A DNA stretch of 64,000 nucleotides from assembly GCF_010726645.1 (NCBI RefSeq), contig NZ_AP022563.1, positions 4,836,001 through 4,900,000 on the forward strand, written 5' to 3'. Shown piece by piece: positions 8,424 to 17,535 of the stretch. The DNA is from Mycolicibacterium duvalii (lineage in GTDB: Bacteria; Actinomycetota; Actinomycetes; Mycobacteriales; Mycobacteriaceae). The position numbers and the translations under genes were made by a program. The stretch's first letter is position 1. The number at the start of each line of letters is the position of its first letter. Under the pieces are notes generated by a model, which saw nothing but the letters and a program-made list of their open reading frames with translations, did no database searches and was not told the origin of the DNA.

Positions 8424-8829
8424 CCGGCCGGCGACCGTCGAGGACGTGCACCGGATCGCGTCGTCCCTGCCGCACGTGACCCGGGTCGAGGGATCGAAGG
8501 CGGCCAACCCGATCTATCAGGTCGGGGGCAAGTCGTTCGTGTTCTTCCGTACACCGCGCCCGGATGCGTTCGATCCCGACACCGGGGAGCGCTACACCGA
8601 CGTCATCGTCATCTGGGTCGAGTCCGAGGCCGACAAGCTGGCGCTGACCCAGGATCCCGCCTCGCCGTTCTTCACGACCCCGCATTTCGACGGTCACCTG
8701 TCGGTGTTGGTGCGCGGCGGCCGCCTCGGTGAGGTCGACGTCAGCGAACTGCAGGAACTGATCCAGGACGCGTGGCTGTCCCGCGCGTCGAAGCGGCGCG
8801 CCGAGAGGTGGCTCGCCGAGCGGGGTTAG
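8416..8829 (+). CDS. MmcQ/YjbR-family protein
   Basis: A 137-residue protein with the CyaY-like fold of the MmcQ/YjbR family. Visible cues are the N-terminal helix VEDVHRIASSLPHV, the K-SFVFFRTP strand, and a C-terminal LIQDAWLSRASKRRAERW helix. I use the GTG at 8416, which overlaps the phosphoesterase stop; the ATG ten codons upstream would lie deeper in that gene. The family is often labelled DNA-binding, with weak evidence. It converges on the cupin gene (4-base overlap). Confidence 0.88.
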   Translation: MADRPATVEDVHRIASSLPHVTRVEGSKAANPIYQVGGKSFVFFRTPRPDAFDPDTGERYTDVIVIWVESEADKLALTQDPASPFFTTPHFDGHLSVLVRGGRLGEVDVSELQELIQDAWLSRASKRRAERWLAERG

Positions 8830-9377
8830 CCGCGCTCGACGTTGGCGTGGTGGGCGCCGCACACGAACAGTGCCAGCCGGGCCGGAGTGTCCCCGCCGTT
8901 GTGCCACCGGTGCCGGGTGCCGTTCTGCACCACGGTGTCCCCCGGATGCAGGGTCACCGTGGCGCCGTCGTCGAGTTCGAGGACCACCGTGCCTTCCAGG
9001 ACCACCTCGAAGTCGATGGTGTCCGTGGTGTGCATGCCCGGGTCCTCGAGCTCCATGTAGGACAGCAGCCCGGGCAACTTGTCCTCGGCGTCGGCCACTG
9101 TCTCCTCGGCGTCGAGCTGCGCGAGATCCGGGGGTTCCGAGCCTCGGGGCGGAATGGTGAACATCGAGAAACGAAAGCCGCCGACGGGCGGAAAGTAGGT
9201 GTGCCAGTTCGGCATCGACCCGTCATCGGGGAAGCGAGGCGCTTCGTCGCCTCCCCACAGCATCGTGAACTCGTATCCGCTGAGCAGCGCGGGCTTTCGG
9301 GGACTGACCTTCTCGTCGCTGGCAAACACGGATTTCCCGGACGCGTCGTGCCCGGTCACTACTCGGCGGATGTCCAT
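8826..9377 (-). CDS. cupin-domain protein
   Basis: A 183-residue protein with a C-terminal double-stranded beta-helix: metal-site motifs are the PGMHTTDTIDFEVVLEG region near residue 113-129 and GTRHRWHN near 153-160. The first 90 residues form a separate N-terminal part. The start is the ATG at 9377; the frame continues far upstream across the alkyl sulfatase gene but only as antisense. It is transcribed away from the alkyl sulfatase gene with 48 bases between starts. Substrate unknown; small cupins of this type can be dioxygenases, isomerases or sensors. Confidence 0.88.
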   Translation of the reverse strand: MDIRRVVTGHDASGKSVFASDEKVSPRKPALLSGYEFTMLWGGDEAPRFPDDGSMPNWHTYFPPVGGFRFSMFTIPPRGSEPPDLAQLDAEETVADAEDKLPGLLSYMELEDPGMHTTDTIDFEVVLEGTVVLELDDGATVTLHPGDTVVQNGTRHRWHNGGDTPARLALFVCGAHHANVERG

Positions 9378-9425
9378 TGCGTCAGTCAAACACCGGTCGG
9401 ACGGCTCGCGTGGCAATCTGCACAT

Positions 9426-11303
9426 ATGAACAGCAAGCCGCCCACACCGACGATCGAAGCCGCACACCGGGAGCAACACGCGAGGCTCCCGTTCGACGAC
9501 ACCCGTGACTTCGCCGACGCCGACCGCGGATTCATCGCGGCCCGGCAACCCTGCGTCATCACCGCCGCAGACGGCCGCGTCGTGTGGGACAACGACGTCT
9601 ATGCGTTCCTGACCGGTGACGCGCCGGCCACGGTGCACCCCAGCCTGTGGCGGCAGTCGATGCTGGTGGCCAAGCAGGGGCTCTACGAGGTGGTCCCCGG
9701 GATCTACCAGGTCCGCGGCTTCGACCTGTCCAACATCACGTTCGTCGAGGGCGACACCGGCGTCATCGTGATCGATCCGCTGGTGTCCACCGAGGTGGCC
9801 GCTGCTGCGCTGGCGCTCTATCGCGAACACCGGGGTGACCGCGAGGTGCGCGCGGTGATCTACACCCACAGCCACGTCGACCATTTCGGCGGTGTGCTGG
9901 GCGTCACCACGCAGGCCGACGTCGACGCGGGCCGCGTCGCGGTGCTGGCCCCCGAGGGGTTCACCGCCCATGCGGTGCAGGAGAACGTCTACGCCGGCAC
10001 GGCGATGACCCGACGCGCCGCATACATGTACGGCACCGTCCTCGAACGCGGCCCCCAGGGCCAGGTCGGCTGCGGTCTCGGCCAGACCCCGTCGACCGGG
10101 GAGGTGGCGATCATCGTCCCGACCGTCGACATCCGCACCACCGGCGAGAAACACACCATCGACGGGATCGAGATCGCGTTCCAGATGGCGCCCGGCACCG
10201 AGGCCCCCGCCGAAATGCATTTCTACTTCCCGCGTTTCCGCGCGTTGTGCATGGCCGAGAATGCCACCCACAACCTGCACAACCTGCTGACGTTGCGCGG
10301 TGCGCTGGTGCGCGATCCGCACGGTTGGGCCGGGTACCTGACCGAGGCCATCGACACCTTCGCCGACCGCGCCGACGTGGTGTTCGCGTCCCACCACTGG
10401 CCGACCTGGGGCCGCGAGCGCATCGTGGAATTCCTGTCCCTGCAACGCGACCTGTACGCCTACCTGCACGACCAGACGCTGCGTCAACTCAACCAGGGCT
10501 ACACCGGCATCGAGATCGCCGAGGACTTCGCGATGCCGCCTGCGCTGGAGCAGGCCTGGCATGCCCGCGGCTACTACGGGTCGGTCAGCCACAACGTCAA
10601 GGCGGTCTACCAGCGCTACATGGGCTGGTTCGACGGCAACCCGGCCCGGCTGTGGCCGCACCCGCCCGAGGCCATCGGCCCTCGCTACGTGGAGGCGATG
10701 GGCGGCCTCGACCGGGTGGTCGAACTCGCCCAGCACGCCTTCGATGACGGCGACTTCCGTTGGGCAGCAACGCTACTCGACCATGCGATCTTCACCGACG
10801 AGAACCACGCCGGAGCGCGGCAGCTGTACGCCGACACCCTCGAGCAACTGGCCTACGGTGCCGAGACCGCGACGTGGCGCAACTTCTTCCTCGGCGGCGC
10901 GACCGAGCTGCGCGACGGGAACTTCGGCACGCCGGTGCAGGCCAACTCGACGTCGATGGTCGGCCAACTGAGCCCGGAGCAGATGTTCGACGTGCTGGCG
11001 ATCAGCGTCAACGGGCCTCGCGCGTGGGACCTGGACCTGGCGTTCGACATCACCTTCTCGGATACGTCGGCGAACTATCGGCTGACGCTGCGCAACGGTG
11101 TGCTGGTCTATCGCAACACCCCTGCCGACGAGGCGACCGCGCAGGCGACCGTCCGGCTGGAGAACAAGCTGCGCCTGCTGACCCTGGCCGCCGGTGACAC
11201 CAGCTCTCCGGGCGTGGAGATCACCGGCGATGCCGGGGTGCTGGCGGCGCTGGTGTCGGTGCTGGACAAGCCGGATCCCAACTTCGCGATCGTCACCCCC
11301 TGA
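9426..11303 (+). CDS. alkyl sulfatase of the BDS1/SdsA1 family (Rv3762c-like)
   Basis: Class III alkyl sulfatases hydrolyse alkyl sulfate esters with a binuclear zinc centre. The 625-residue protein has the metallo-beta-lactamase motif THSHVDHFGG with ligands at about His148, His150, Asp152 and His153, a later GGxENAT-like zinc-site region near residue 275 (AENATHNLHN), the alkyl sulfatase dimerisation domain (about 400-510) and a C-terminal SCP2-like domain. The ATG at 9426 gives the family start; the frame is open further upstream, where it is antisense to the cupin gene. It lacks an evident Sec signal, so it is probably cytoplasmic. Confidence 0.92.
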   Translation: MNSKPPTPTIEAAHREQHARLPFDDTRDFADADRGFIAARQPCVITAADGRVVWDNDVYAFLTGDAPATVHPSLWRQSMLVAKQGLYEVVPGIYQVRGFDLSNITFVEGDTGVIVIDPLVSTEVAAAALALYREHRGDREVRAVIYTHSHVDHFGGVLGVTTQADVDAGRVAVLAPEGFTAHAVQENVYAGTAMTRRAAYMYGTVLERGPQGQVGCGLGQTPSTGEVAIIVPTVDIRTTGEKHTIDGIEIAFQMAPGTEAPAEMHFYFPRFRALCMAENATHNLHNLLTLRGALVRDPHGWAGYLTEAIDTFADRADVVFASHHWPTWGRERIVEFLSLQRDLYAYLHDQTLRQLNQGYTGIEIAEDFAMPPALEQAWHARGYYGSVSHNVKAVYQRYMGWFDGNPARLWPHPPEAIGPRYVEAMGGLDRVVELAQHAFDDGDFRWAATLLDHAIFTDENHAGARQLYADTLEQLAYGAETATWRNFFLGGATELRDGNFGTPVQANSTSMVGQLSPEQMFDVLAISVNGPRAWDLDLAFDITFSDTSANYRLTLRNGVLVYRNTPADEATAQATVRLENKLRLLTLAAGDTSSPGVEITGDAGVLAALVSVLDKPDPNFAIVTP

Positions 11304-11324
11304 CACCCCCGCGGACGTATCGGG

Positions 11325-12086
11325 CTAGGGGATGCCGCCGTCGGCGCGCACGATCGATCCGGACGTGAAGCTCGACGCGTCCGACATCAGGAACAGTGCC
11401 GCGCCGACGATCTCGCGCGGCTGCCCGGCGCGCTGCAACGCGCTGCCGCCGAAGGCCTTGTCGGTGTCGAAGGTCCACGCCTTGCTGATGTCGGTCAGAA
11501 ACGGCCCGGGCATCAGCGTGTTGACCCGCACGGTCGGCCCGTAGGCCAGCGCGAGCGCTTCGGTCATGGCGTTGAGGCCGGCCTTGGCCGCCGCGTACGG
11601 GATGAACGACGGATCGGGACGCAGCGACCCGTGGGTGCTGACGTTGACGATCGCCCCGCCGCCGTCGGCGACCATGCGTTCGCCGACCAGCACCGACAAC
11701 CGGAACGGCCCCTTGAGGTTGAGGTTCAGCACCGAGTCGAACAGCTTCTCGGTGACCGAGCTCAGCGAGTCGTACAGCGGCGACATGCCGGCGTTGTTCA
11801 CCAGCACGTCGACCTTGCCGAACCGGTCGTAGGCGGCGTCGACCAGGCCGTCGAGTTCGTCCCACCGCCCGACGTGCACCTGGTGGGCCAGCGCGGCACG
11901 CCCGGTCTCGGCGGTGATCTCCTCGGCGGTGGCCACGCACGCGTCGTACTTGCGGCTGGCGATCACCACGTCGGCGCCGCAGCGCGCCGCCGCGAACGCC
12001 ATCTCCCGGCCCAGCCCGCGGCTACCGCCGGTGACCAGCACCACCCGTCCGGTCAGATCGAACAGCGAATCGGCATATCCACCCAC
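11325..12086 (-). CDS. SDR-family oxidoreductase
   Basis: A classical short-chain dehydrogenase of 253 residues: cofactor motif TGGSRGLGRE near residue 20, NNAG near 95, catalytic Ser in VNVSTHGS, YAAAK, and a C-terminal DASSFTSGSIVRADGG. I use the GTG at 12086 (VGGYADSLFDLTGR); no better start lies downstream before the Rossmann strand. Only 18 bases separate this start from that of the divergent histidine phosphatase, so both may be expressed from short or leaderless transcripts. Substrate not predictable. Confidence 0.9.
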   Translation of the reverse strand: MGGYADSLFDLTGRVVLVTGGSRGLGREMAFAAARCGADVVIASRKYDACVATAEEITAETGRAALAHQVHVGRWDELDGLVDAAYDRFGKVDVLVNNAGMSPLYDSLSSVTEKLFDSVLNLNLKGPFRLSVLVGERMVADGGGAIVNVSTHGSLRPDPSFIPYAAAKAGLNAMTEALALAYGPTVRVNTLMPGPFLTDISKAWTFDTDKAFGGSALQRAGQPREIVGAALFLMSDASSFTSGSIVRADGGIP

Positions 12087-12104
12087 GCGCCCTATGGTGA
12101 CACG

Positions 12105-12713
12105 GTGCAATTGCTTCTGGTCCGACATGCGCTGCCGCTGCGCAGCGAGCCCGGGCAGGGGTCCGATCCCAGCCTGTCCGCCGAGGGCGTCGAGCAGGCC
12201 AAGCGCCTGCCCGACGCGCTGGCCCGCTTCCCGATCACCCGCCTGGTCAGCAGCCCGCAGATACGTGCCGTGGAGACGGCGCAGCCGCTCGCCGACGCGC
12301 TCGGTCTCGCGGTCGAGGTCGACGATCGGCTCGCCGAGTACGACCGCGACCTGACGCACTACATCCCGATCGAGCAGATCGCGGCCGAGCGGCCGGACGA
12401 ACTGCAGCGGCTGATCGACGGCCACCTGCCCAGCGGCGTCGACGAAGCCGAGTTTCTGGGCCGCGTCCGCGCCGCGGTCGACGATCTGGTCGGCGCCGCC
12501 GACCACGACGACACCGTCGCGCTGTTCAGCCATGGCGGGGTGATCAACGTGCTGTTGCACCAGATCCTGCGCACCGAACGGCTGCTGTCGTTCAACGTGG
12601 ACTACGCGTCGGTGACGCGGCTGCTGCACTCGCGGCAGTTCGGGTTGTCGGTGGCAGGGGTCAACGCCGTCGAACACGTGTGGGACTTATTGCCCAGAAA
12701 CAAGCGGTGGTAG
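12105..12713 (+). CDS. histidine phosphatase (phosphoglycerate mutase-like)
   Basis: A 202-residue member of the histidine phosphatase superfamily. The RHG box is VRHALPLR at the N-terminus, with an Ala for the usual Gly; the second catalytic His is in FSHGGVINVLLH. Other conserved parts are SSPQIRAVETAQPLA and the central Glu in LAEYDRD. The GTG at 12105 is the only start that keeps the first strand. Ten bases separate it from the following phosphotransferase gene, so the two form an operon. Confidence 0.9.
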   Translation: MQLLLVRHALPLRSEPGQGSDPSLSAEGVEQAKRLPDALARFPITRLVSSPQIRAVETAQPLADALGLAVEVDDRLAEYDRDLTHYIPIEQIAAERPDELQRLIDGHLPSGVDEAEFLGRVRAAVDDLVGAADHDDTVALFSHGGVINVLLHQILRTERLLSFNVDYASVTRLLHSRQFGLSVAGVNAVEHVWDLLPRNKRW

Positions 12714-12723
12714 AAAGTCACCC

Positions 12724-13743
12724 GTGACTGACCTCGACGGGCTCGATCTGACCGCGCTGGACCGCCATCTGCGGGAGGTCGGAGTGCCGCGCAGCGGGGA
12801 TCTGCGTGCCGAGCTGATCGCCGGCGGCCGGTCCAACCTGACCTTCCTGGTGGCCGACGACGCGTCGAAATGGGTGCTGCGGCGGCCGCCTCTGCACGGT
12901 CTCACCCCGTCGGCGCACGACATGGCGCGGGAGTACCGGGTGGTGGCCGCGCTGACCGACACCGCGGTGCCGGTCGCCCGTGCGGTGACGATGCGCAACG
13001 ACGACTCGGTGCTCGGCGCGCCGTTCCAGATGGTCGAGTACGTCGAGGGCCGGGTGGTGCGGCACACCGACCAGCTGCAGGCGCTCGGCGACGAATCCAC
13101 GATCCACGCCTGCGTCGACGCGCTGATCACGGTGCTCGCCGACCTGCACGCAGTGGACCCCGACGAGGTCGGCCTGAGCGACTTCGGTAAGCCGAGCGGT
13201 TACCTGGAACGCCAGGTCCGGCGCTGGGGTTCACAGTGGGAGCTGGTCAAGCGTCCCGACGACCCGTGCGACGCCGACGTCACGAAGCTGCACAGGCTGC
13301 TCGGCGACGCGCTGCCGCCGCAGAGCCGGACGTCGATCGTGCACGGCGACTACCGCATCGACAACACCATCCTCGACAACGACGACCCGACCAAGGTCAT
13401 CGCGGTGCTGGACTGGGAGATGTCGACGCTGGGCGACCCGCTCAGCGACGCCGCGCTGATGTGCGTGTACCGGCATCCGACGTTCAACCTCGTCCACGTC
13501 GACGCGGCCTGGGCGTCGCCGCTGATCCCGCCGGCCGACCAACTGGCCGAGAAGTACTCGAAGGCCGCCGGCCAACCGCTCGACCACTGGGACTTCTACA
13601 TGGCGCTGGCGTACTTCAAACTGGCCATCATCGGCGCCGGGATCGCCTACCGGGCCCGCGAGGCCGGAGTCACCGACGACTCGGACAAGGTCGGCGAGGC
13701 CATCGGCCCGCTGATCGCGGCAGGACTGGAACAGCTGTCATGA
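12724..13743 (+). CDS. APH/ACAD10-like phosphotransferase (FadE36-like)
   Basis: A 339-residue aminoglycoside-phosphotransferase-fold protein of the ACAD10/11-N type. The Brenner motif VHGDYRIDNTI (catalytic Asp) and the metal motif VLDWEMSTLGDPL are intact, and the N-terminal GGRSNLTFLVAD matches the nucleotide-binding loop. The M. tuberculosis gene in the same relative position (Rv3761c) is labelled acyl-CoA dehydrogenase FadE36, but this fold is a kinase fold with no acyl-CoA dehydrogenase domain. A role in phosphorylating hydroxyacyl compounds, as for mammalian ACAD10/11, is possible but inferred. Confidence 0.88.
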   Translation: MTDLDGLDLTALDRHLREVGVPRSGDLRAELIAGGRSNLTFLVADDASKWVLRRPPLHGLTPSAHDMAREYRVVAALTDTAVPVARAVTMRNDDSVLGAPFQMVEYVEGRVVRHTDQLQALGDESTIHACVDALITVLADLHAVDPDEVGLSDFGKPSGYLERQVRRWGSQWELVKRPDDPCDADVTKLHRLLGDALPPQSRTSIVHGDYRIDNTILDNDDPTKVIAVLDWEMSTLGDPLSDAALMCVYRHPTFNLVHVDAAWASPLIPPADQLAEKYSKAAGQPLDHWDFYMALAYFKLAIIGAGIAYRAREAGVTDDSDKVGEAIGPLIAAGLEQLS

Positions 13744-14376
13744 CAGGTCGCGCCGCAACCGCCACGCCACCGCGCTGAGGTAGACCCACAACGCCCCGCC
13801 GCCGAACCACACCGGCAGGTAGTTCACCGAGTCCGCGGTGACCGCGGCACTGACGCCCAAATACGCCGAGACGGCGAAGACGACTGCGGCGGCGGCGAGC
13901 GACGACCACCGCCACCCGGGCCGACCCACGGTCGCGAAGTGCCGGGCAAACGCCAGGCAAGCGCACGCCACGGCGACGAACCCGAGCGCACTCGCCGCGC
14001 TGTGCACCTGCGCCGACGTGCTTGGTGCGGCGGGCATCGAGGCACCCGGCGGGAAACCGGCCATCGGGTCGGTAGGACTGAGTCCCGCCACCACTCCCGC
14101 CAGCACCCCGTACAGGCCGAGGCCCACCGCGCTCACCCGGCCGGCGCGACGAAAGCCGAGGGCGCGCCACACCCCGACCGCGTAGGCAACGATCAGCAGT
14201 CCGCTGACGATGAAGTTGGTGGTCTGAAGCCAGCCCCAATCGCCCAGCGCCAGCTGAGAATTGGCGTGGCGTGCCGGCTGGAAGCCGGGCCGGGTTAACG
14301 CGGAAACCAGCGAAACGAACACCAACAGTGCACCGGCGACCGGTCCCGCGCCCAGCAGGGTCCGGGTCAGGCGCAC
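13738..14376 (-). CDS. DUF998-type membrane protein
   Basis: A 212-residue integral membrane protein with about six hydrophobic helices. The N-terminal ARTLLGAGPVAGALLVFVSL-like helix, the following RHANSQLALGDWGWLQ loop and the GLSPTDPMAGFPPG loop are typical of DUF998. No catalytic residues are evident. It converges on the kinase-like gene with a 6-base overlap and is 8 bases downstream of the LapA-like gene, probably in one transcript. Confidence 0.85.
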   Translation of the reverse strand: MRLTRTLLGAGPVAGALLVFVSLVSALTRPGFQPARHANSQLALGDWGWLQTTNFIVSGLLIVAYAVGVWRALGFRRAGRVSAVGLGLYGVLAGVVAGLSPTDPMAGFPPGASMPAAPSTSAQVHSAASALGFVAVACACLAFARHFATVGRPGWRWSSLAAAAVVFAVSAYLGVSAAVTADSVNYLPVWFGGGALWVYLSAVAWRLRRDLS

Positions 14377-14383
14377 CGCGCTC

Positions 14384-14734
14384 CTAGTGCGCCAGGAGAT
14401 TCTTCTTGGCGGCCCGGCGCAGCTGGAACATCCGCACCGCGCCGACGGCCACGGTGATCAGGCCACCGGCGACGGCCGCGAACAGAATGGCGACGCCCAG
14501 TGGCAGGCTCCAGCGCCAGCCCAGGAACGCGAACTCCGCGGACTCGGTGTTCTGTGCGATGAAGATCAGCAGCACGATCAGGATCAGGAAGCCCAGCGTC
14601 AACGACGCCCACAGCGCCGCGGCTCTGGTCCGGTGTACCGCCGACTCGCGCTTGGGCGCACTTCCCGTCGGGGGAGTGGCGGGGGCGTCGAAGGAGGTCG
14701 GTTCCGGCGACGACGCGGACGGATCGCTGGTCAT
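14384..14734 (-). CDS. LapA/DUF1049-like membrane protein (Rv3760-like)
   Basis: A 116-residue protein with a Pro/Ser-rich N-terminal tail of about 40 residues and two transmembrane helices (about 42-62 and 78-100) joined by the loop AQNTESAEFAFLGWRWSLPL; the Q-N-(T/S)-x-x-x-F-x-FL pattern is diagnostic of LapA/DUF1049. It ends in a basic tail RRAAKKNLLAH. In M. tuberculosis a protein of this type sits at the same place next to proX. It diverges from proX. Confidence 0.85.
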   Translation of the reverse strand: MTSDPSASSPEPTSFDAPATPPTGSAPKRESAVHRTRAAALWASLTLGFLILIVLLIFIAQNTESAEFAFLGWRWSLPLGVAILFAAVAGGLITVAVGAVRMFQLRRAAKKNLLAH

Positions 14735-14800
14735 TACTCAATCATTGCCCGAAAACGCATTGAATGAAACCACCCGGGCTGGTGTCGTAAGGTCAGGCGG

Positions 14801-15751
14801 ATGAACCGGTCCCGGCACACCCGGCCTGCCGTTGTCACGACCGTCCTCGCGGTCATCGCCATGCTGCTCGCCGCCTGCGGCAGCTCCAACCCGCTCGGTG
14901 GCGGGGAGATCTCCGGAGACCTGAAATCGATCCGGATCGGTTCCGCCGACTTCACCGAGTCGAAGATTCTCGCCGAGATCTACGCCCAGGCCTTGGAGGT
15001 CAACGGCTTCACCATCTCGCGCAACTTCGGTATCGGCAGCCGGGAGACCTACATCCCTGCGGTACAGGATCATTCGATCGACCTGATCCCGGAGTACACC
15101 GGCAATCTGCTGCAGTACTTCGACGCCGACAGCACCGCGACCACGCCCGACGAGGTGCTGCTGGACCTTTTGCGGGTCCTGCCGGGCAGTCTGTCGATCC
15201 TCTATCCCTCGCCCGCGGAAGACAAGGACACCCTCGCCGTGTCGGAGGAGACCGCGCAGCGCTGGAACCTCCGGACGATCGGGGACCTCGCCGCCTATTC
15301 ACCGGAGGTGAAAGTCGGTGCGCCGTCGGAGTTCCAGACCCGACAGACCGGTCTGGTCGGTCTGAAGGAGAAGTACGGCCTCGACATCGCGCCGGCGAAC
15401 TTCATCGCGATCAGCGACGGTGGCGGCCCCGCGACGGTCAAGGCGCTGACCAATGGAACCGTCACCGCGGCCAACATCTTCAGTACCTCTCCGGCCATCG
15501 AGCAGAGCCGGCTGGTGGTTCTGGAGGACCCCGAGAACGTGTTCCTGGCCGCGAACGTGGTGCCGCTGGTCGCGTCGCAGAAGATGTCCGACGAACTTAA
15601 GACCGTCCTGGATGCCGTCAGTGCCAAGTTGACCACCGAAGCGCTGATCGAACTGAACACCTCCGTGGAGGGGAATCAGGGTGTGGATCCCGACGAAGCC
15701 GCGGCGACGTGGATCGCCGAGAACGGTTTCGACCAGCCGATGGGGAAGTGA
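14801..15751 (+). CDS. proX: ProX, glycine betaine/choline-type substrate-binding lipoprotein
   Basis: Substrate-binding protein of an osmoprotectant ABC importer (OpuAC/OsmF family). It has a lipoprotein signal with lipobox LLAAC and lipidated Cys26. The mature part shows the family segments IRIGSADFTESKILAEIYAQ, GSRETYIPAV, LIPEYTGNLLQYF and a C-terminal ETWIAENGF-like end. 316 residues is typical. Gene order proX-proV-proW-proZ, with very short gaps, matches Rv3759c-Rv3756c. Substrates in mycobacteria are likely quaternary amines, but this is inference from the family. Confidence 0.94.
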   Translation: MNRSRHTRPAVVTTVLAVIAMLLAACGSSNPLGGGEISGDLKSIRIGSADFTESKILAEIYAQALEVNGFTISRNFGIGSRETYIPAVQDHSIDLIPEYTGNLLQYFDADSTATTPDEVLLDLLRVLPGSLSILYPSPAEDKDTLAVSEETAQRWNLRTIGDLAAYSPEVKVGAPSEFQTRQTGLVGLKEKYGLDIAPANFIAISDGGGPATVKALTNGTVTAANIFSTSPAIEQSRLVVLEDPENVFLAANVVPLVASQKMSDELKTVLDAVSAKLTTEALIELNTSVEGNQGVDPDEAAATWIAENGFDQPMGK

Positions 15752-15754
15752 GTC

Positions 15755-16861
15755 GTGATCAATTTCGAGCACGTCACCAAGAAATACCCCGACGGCACCG
15801 TGGCGGTCGACGACCTGTCGCTGGAGGTCCCGCAGGGCACGCTGACGGTGTTCGTGGGGCCGTCGGGCTGCGGTAAGACCACGTCGATGCGGATGATCAA
15901 CCGGATGATCGACCCGACCTCGGGCACGCTGACGGTCGACGGGAAGGACGTCACGAAGGTCGACGCTGTGAAGCTGCGTCTGGGCATCGGCTACGTGATC
16001 CAGAGCGCCGGGCTGATGCCGCATCTGCGTGTCGTCGACAACGTCGCCACGGTCCCGGTGCTACGCGGTGAATCCCGGCGCAGCGCACGAAGATCTGCGA
16101 TCGCGGTGATGGAGCGGGTCGGGCTGGATCCGAAGTTGGCCGACCGCTATCCGGCTCAGCTCTCCGGCGGTCAGCAGCAGCGCGTCGGGGTGGCCCGCGC
16201 GCTCGCCGCGGACCCGCCCATCCTGTTGATGGACGAGCCGTTCAGTGCCGTCGACCCGGTCGTGCGGGAGGATCTGCAGACCGAGATCCTGCGTCTGCAG
16301 AACGAGTTGCACAAGACGATCGTTTTCGTCACCCACGACATCGACGAAGCTCTCAAGCTCGGGGAGAAGGTGGCGGTGTTCGGCCGCGGCGGAGTGCTGC
16401 AGCAGTACGACGCACCCGCCCGGCTGCTGTCCAATCCGGCCAACGACGCCGTCGCCGCGTTCGTCGGGGCCGACCGCGGCTACCGCGGGCTGCAGTTCTA
16501 CCACGCGACAGGTCTGCCGCTGCACGACATCCGGCATGTCGGGGAGCCCGAGATCGATGCGCTGGCACTCGGAGCGGGGGACTGGGTGCTGGTGACCCGT
16601 CCCGACGGCGCGCCGTACGCATGGATCGACGCCGACGGAGTCGAGTTGCACCGCAACGGCGGATCGCTCTACGACAGCACGATCGCGGGGGGCTCACTGT
16701 TCCGGCCCGACGGCACGCTGCGGCTGGCGCTGGATGCGGCGTTGTCTTCGCCGTCGGGGCTGGGCGTGGCCGTCGACGCCGCCGGGCAGGTGCTCGGCGG
16801 GGTGAAAGCCGACGACGTGCTCGCCGCGCTGGACGAACAGCGCGCGGCGGGCCAGAGGTAG
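15755..16861 (+). CDS. proV: ProV, ATPase of the osmolyte importer
   Basis: The ATP-hydrolysing subunit. Walker A is GPSGCGKTT near residue 37, the signature LSGGQQQRVGVARAL near 137, Walker B ILLMDEPFSAVDP, and the H-loop FVTHDIDEAL. Residues after about 245 form a degenerate CBS-like regulatory region, as in OpuCA/ProV. The GTG start at 15755 lies 3 bases after the proX stop. Full length at 368 residues. Confidence 0.95.
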   Translation: MINFEHVTKKYPDGTVAVDDLSLEVPQGTLTVFVGPSGCGKTTSMRMINRMIDPTSGTLTVDGKDVTKVDAVKLRLGIGYVIQSAGLMPHLRVVDNVATVPVLRGESRRSARRSAIAVMERVGLDPKLADRYPAQLSGGQQQRVGVARALAADPPILLMDEPFSAVDPVVREDLQTEILRLQNELHKTIVFVTHDIDEALKLGEKVAVFGRGGVLQQYDAPARLLSNPANDAVAAFVGADRGYRGLQFYHATGLPLHDIRHVGEPEIDALALGAGDWVLVTRPDGAPYAWIDADGVELHRNGGSLYDSTIAGGSLFRPDGTLRLALDAALSSPSGLGVAVDAAGQVLGGVKADDVLAALDEQRAAGQR

Positions 16862-16866
16862 CGCCG

Positions 16867-17535
16867 ATGCGGTATCTGGTCACCCACCTCGACACGCTCT
16901 GGGAGCTGACGCTGATCCACCTGCGGCTGTCGCTGATCCCGATCGTGCTGGGCCTGTTGATCGCGGTGCCACTCGGGGCACTCGTGCAGCGCACCACCGC
17001 GTTGCGCCGCCTGACCACGGTGACCGCCAGCATCGTGTTCACGATCCCGTCGCTGGCCCTGTTCGTGGTGCTGCCGTTGATCATCCCCACCCGGATCCTC
17101 GACGAGGCCAACGTGATCGTGGCGCTCACGCTCTACACGGTCGCGCTGCTGGTGCGTGCGGTACCCGAAGCGCTGGACGCGGTGTCGCCCGCCGTGCTCG
17201 ACGCGGCCACCGCCGTCGGCTACCGGCCCCTGACGCGGATGCTGAAAGTAGAACTGCCACTGGCGCTTCCGGTGCTGGTCGCCAGTCTGCGGGTGGTCGC
17301 CGTGACCAACATCTCGATGGTCGCGGTCGGGTCGGTCATCGGTATCGGCGGCTTGGGCACCTGGTTCACGGAGGGCTACCAGGCCAACAAGAGCGACCAG
17401 ATCGTCGCCGGCATCATCGCGATCTTCGTGCTGGCGATCGTCATCGACACGCTGATCATGGCTGTCGGCAAACTGCTGACGCCGTGGACCCGCGGCCAGC
17501 GGCCCGCCGCGGCCAAGGCGGGAGCACCGGCGTGA
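16867..17535 (+). CDS. proW: ProW, permease of the osmolyte importer
   Basis: A 222-residue BPD-type inner-membrane subunit with about five to six helices and the EAA-type cytoplasmic loop PEALDAVSPAVLDAATAVGY-like sequence followed by GIGGLGTWF. The ATG at 16867 lies 5 bases after proV; a longer frame upstream is only an overlap with proV. Its stop overlaps the GTG of the second permease (GTGA), consistent with stoichiometric synthesis. Confidence 0.94.
   Translation: MRYLVTHLDTLWELTLIHLRLSLIPIVLGLLIAVPLGALVQRTTALRRLTTVTASIVFTIPSLALFVVLPLIIPTRILDEANVIVALTLYTVALLVRAVPEALDAVSPAVLDAATAVGYRPLTRMLKVELPLALPVLVASLRVVAVTNISMVAVGSVIGIGGLGTWFTEGYQANKSDQIVAGIIAIFVLAIVIDTLIMAVGKLLTPWTRGQRPAAAKAGAPA

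Noticed and set aside
9378..10736. Upstream part of a 636-codon minus-strand frame ending at the cupin gene
   Set aside because: Antisense to the alkyl sulfatase gene; only the last 183 codons, from 9377, have protein-family character.
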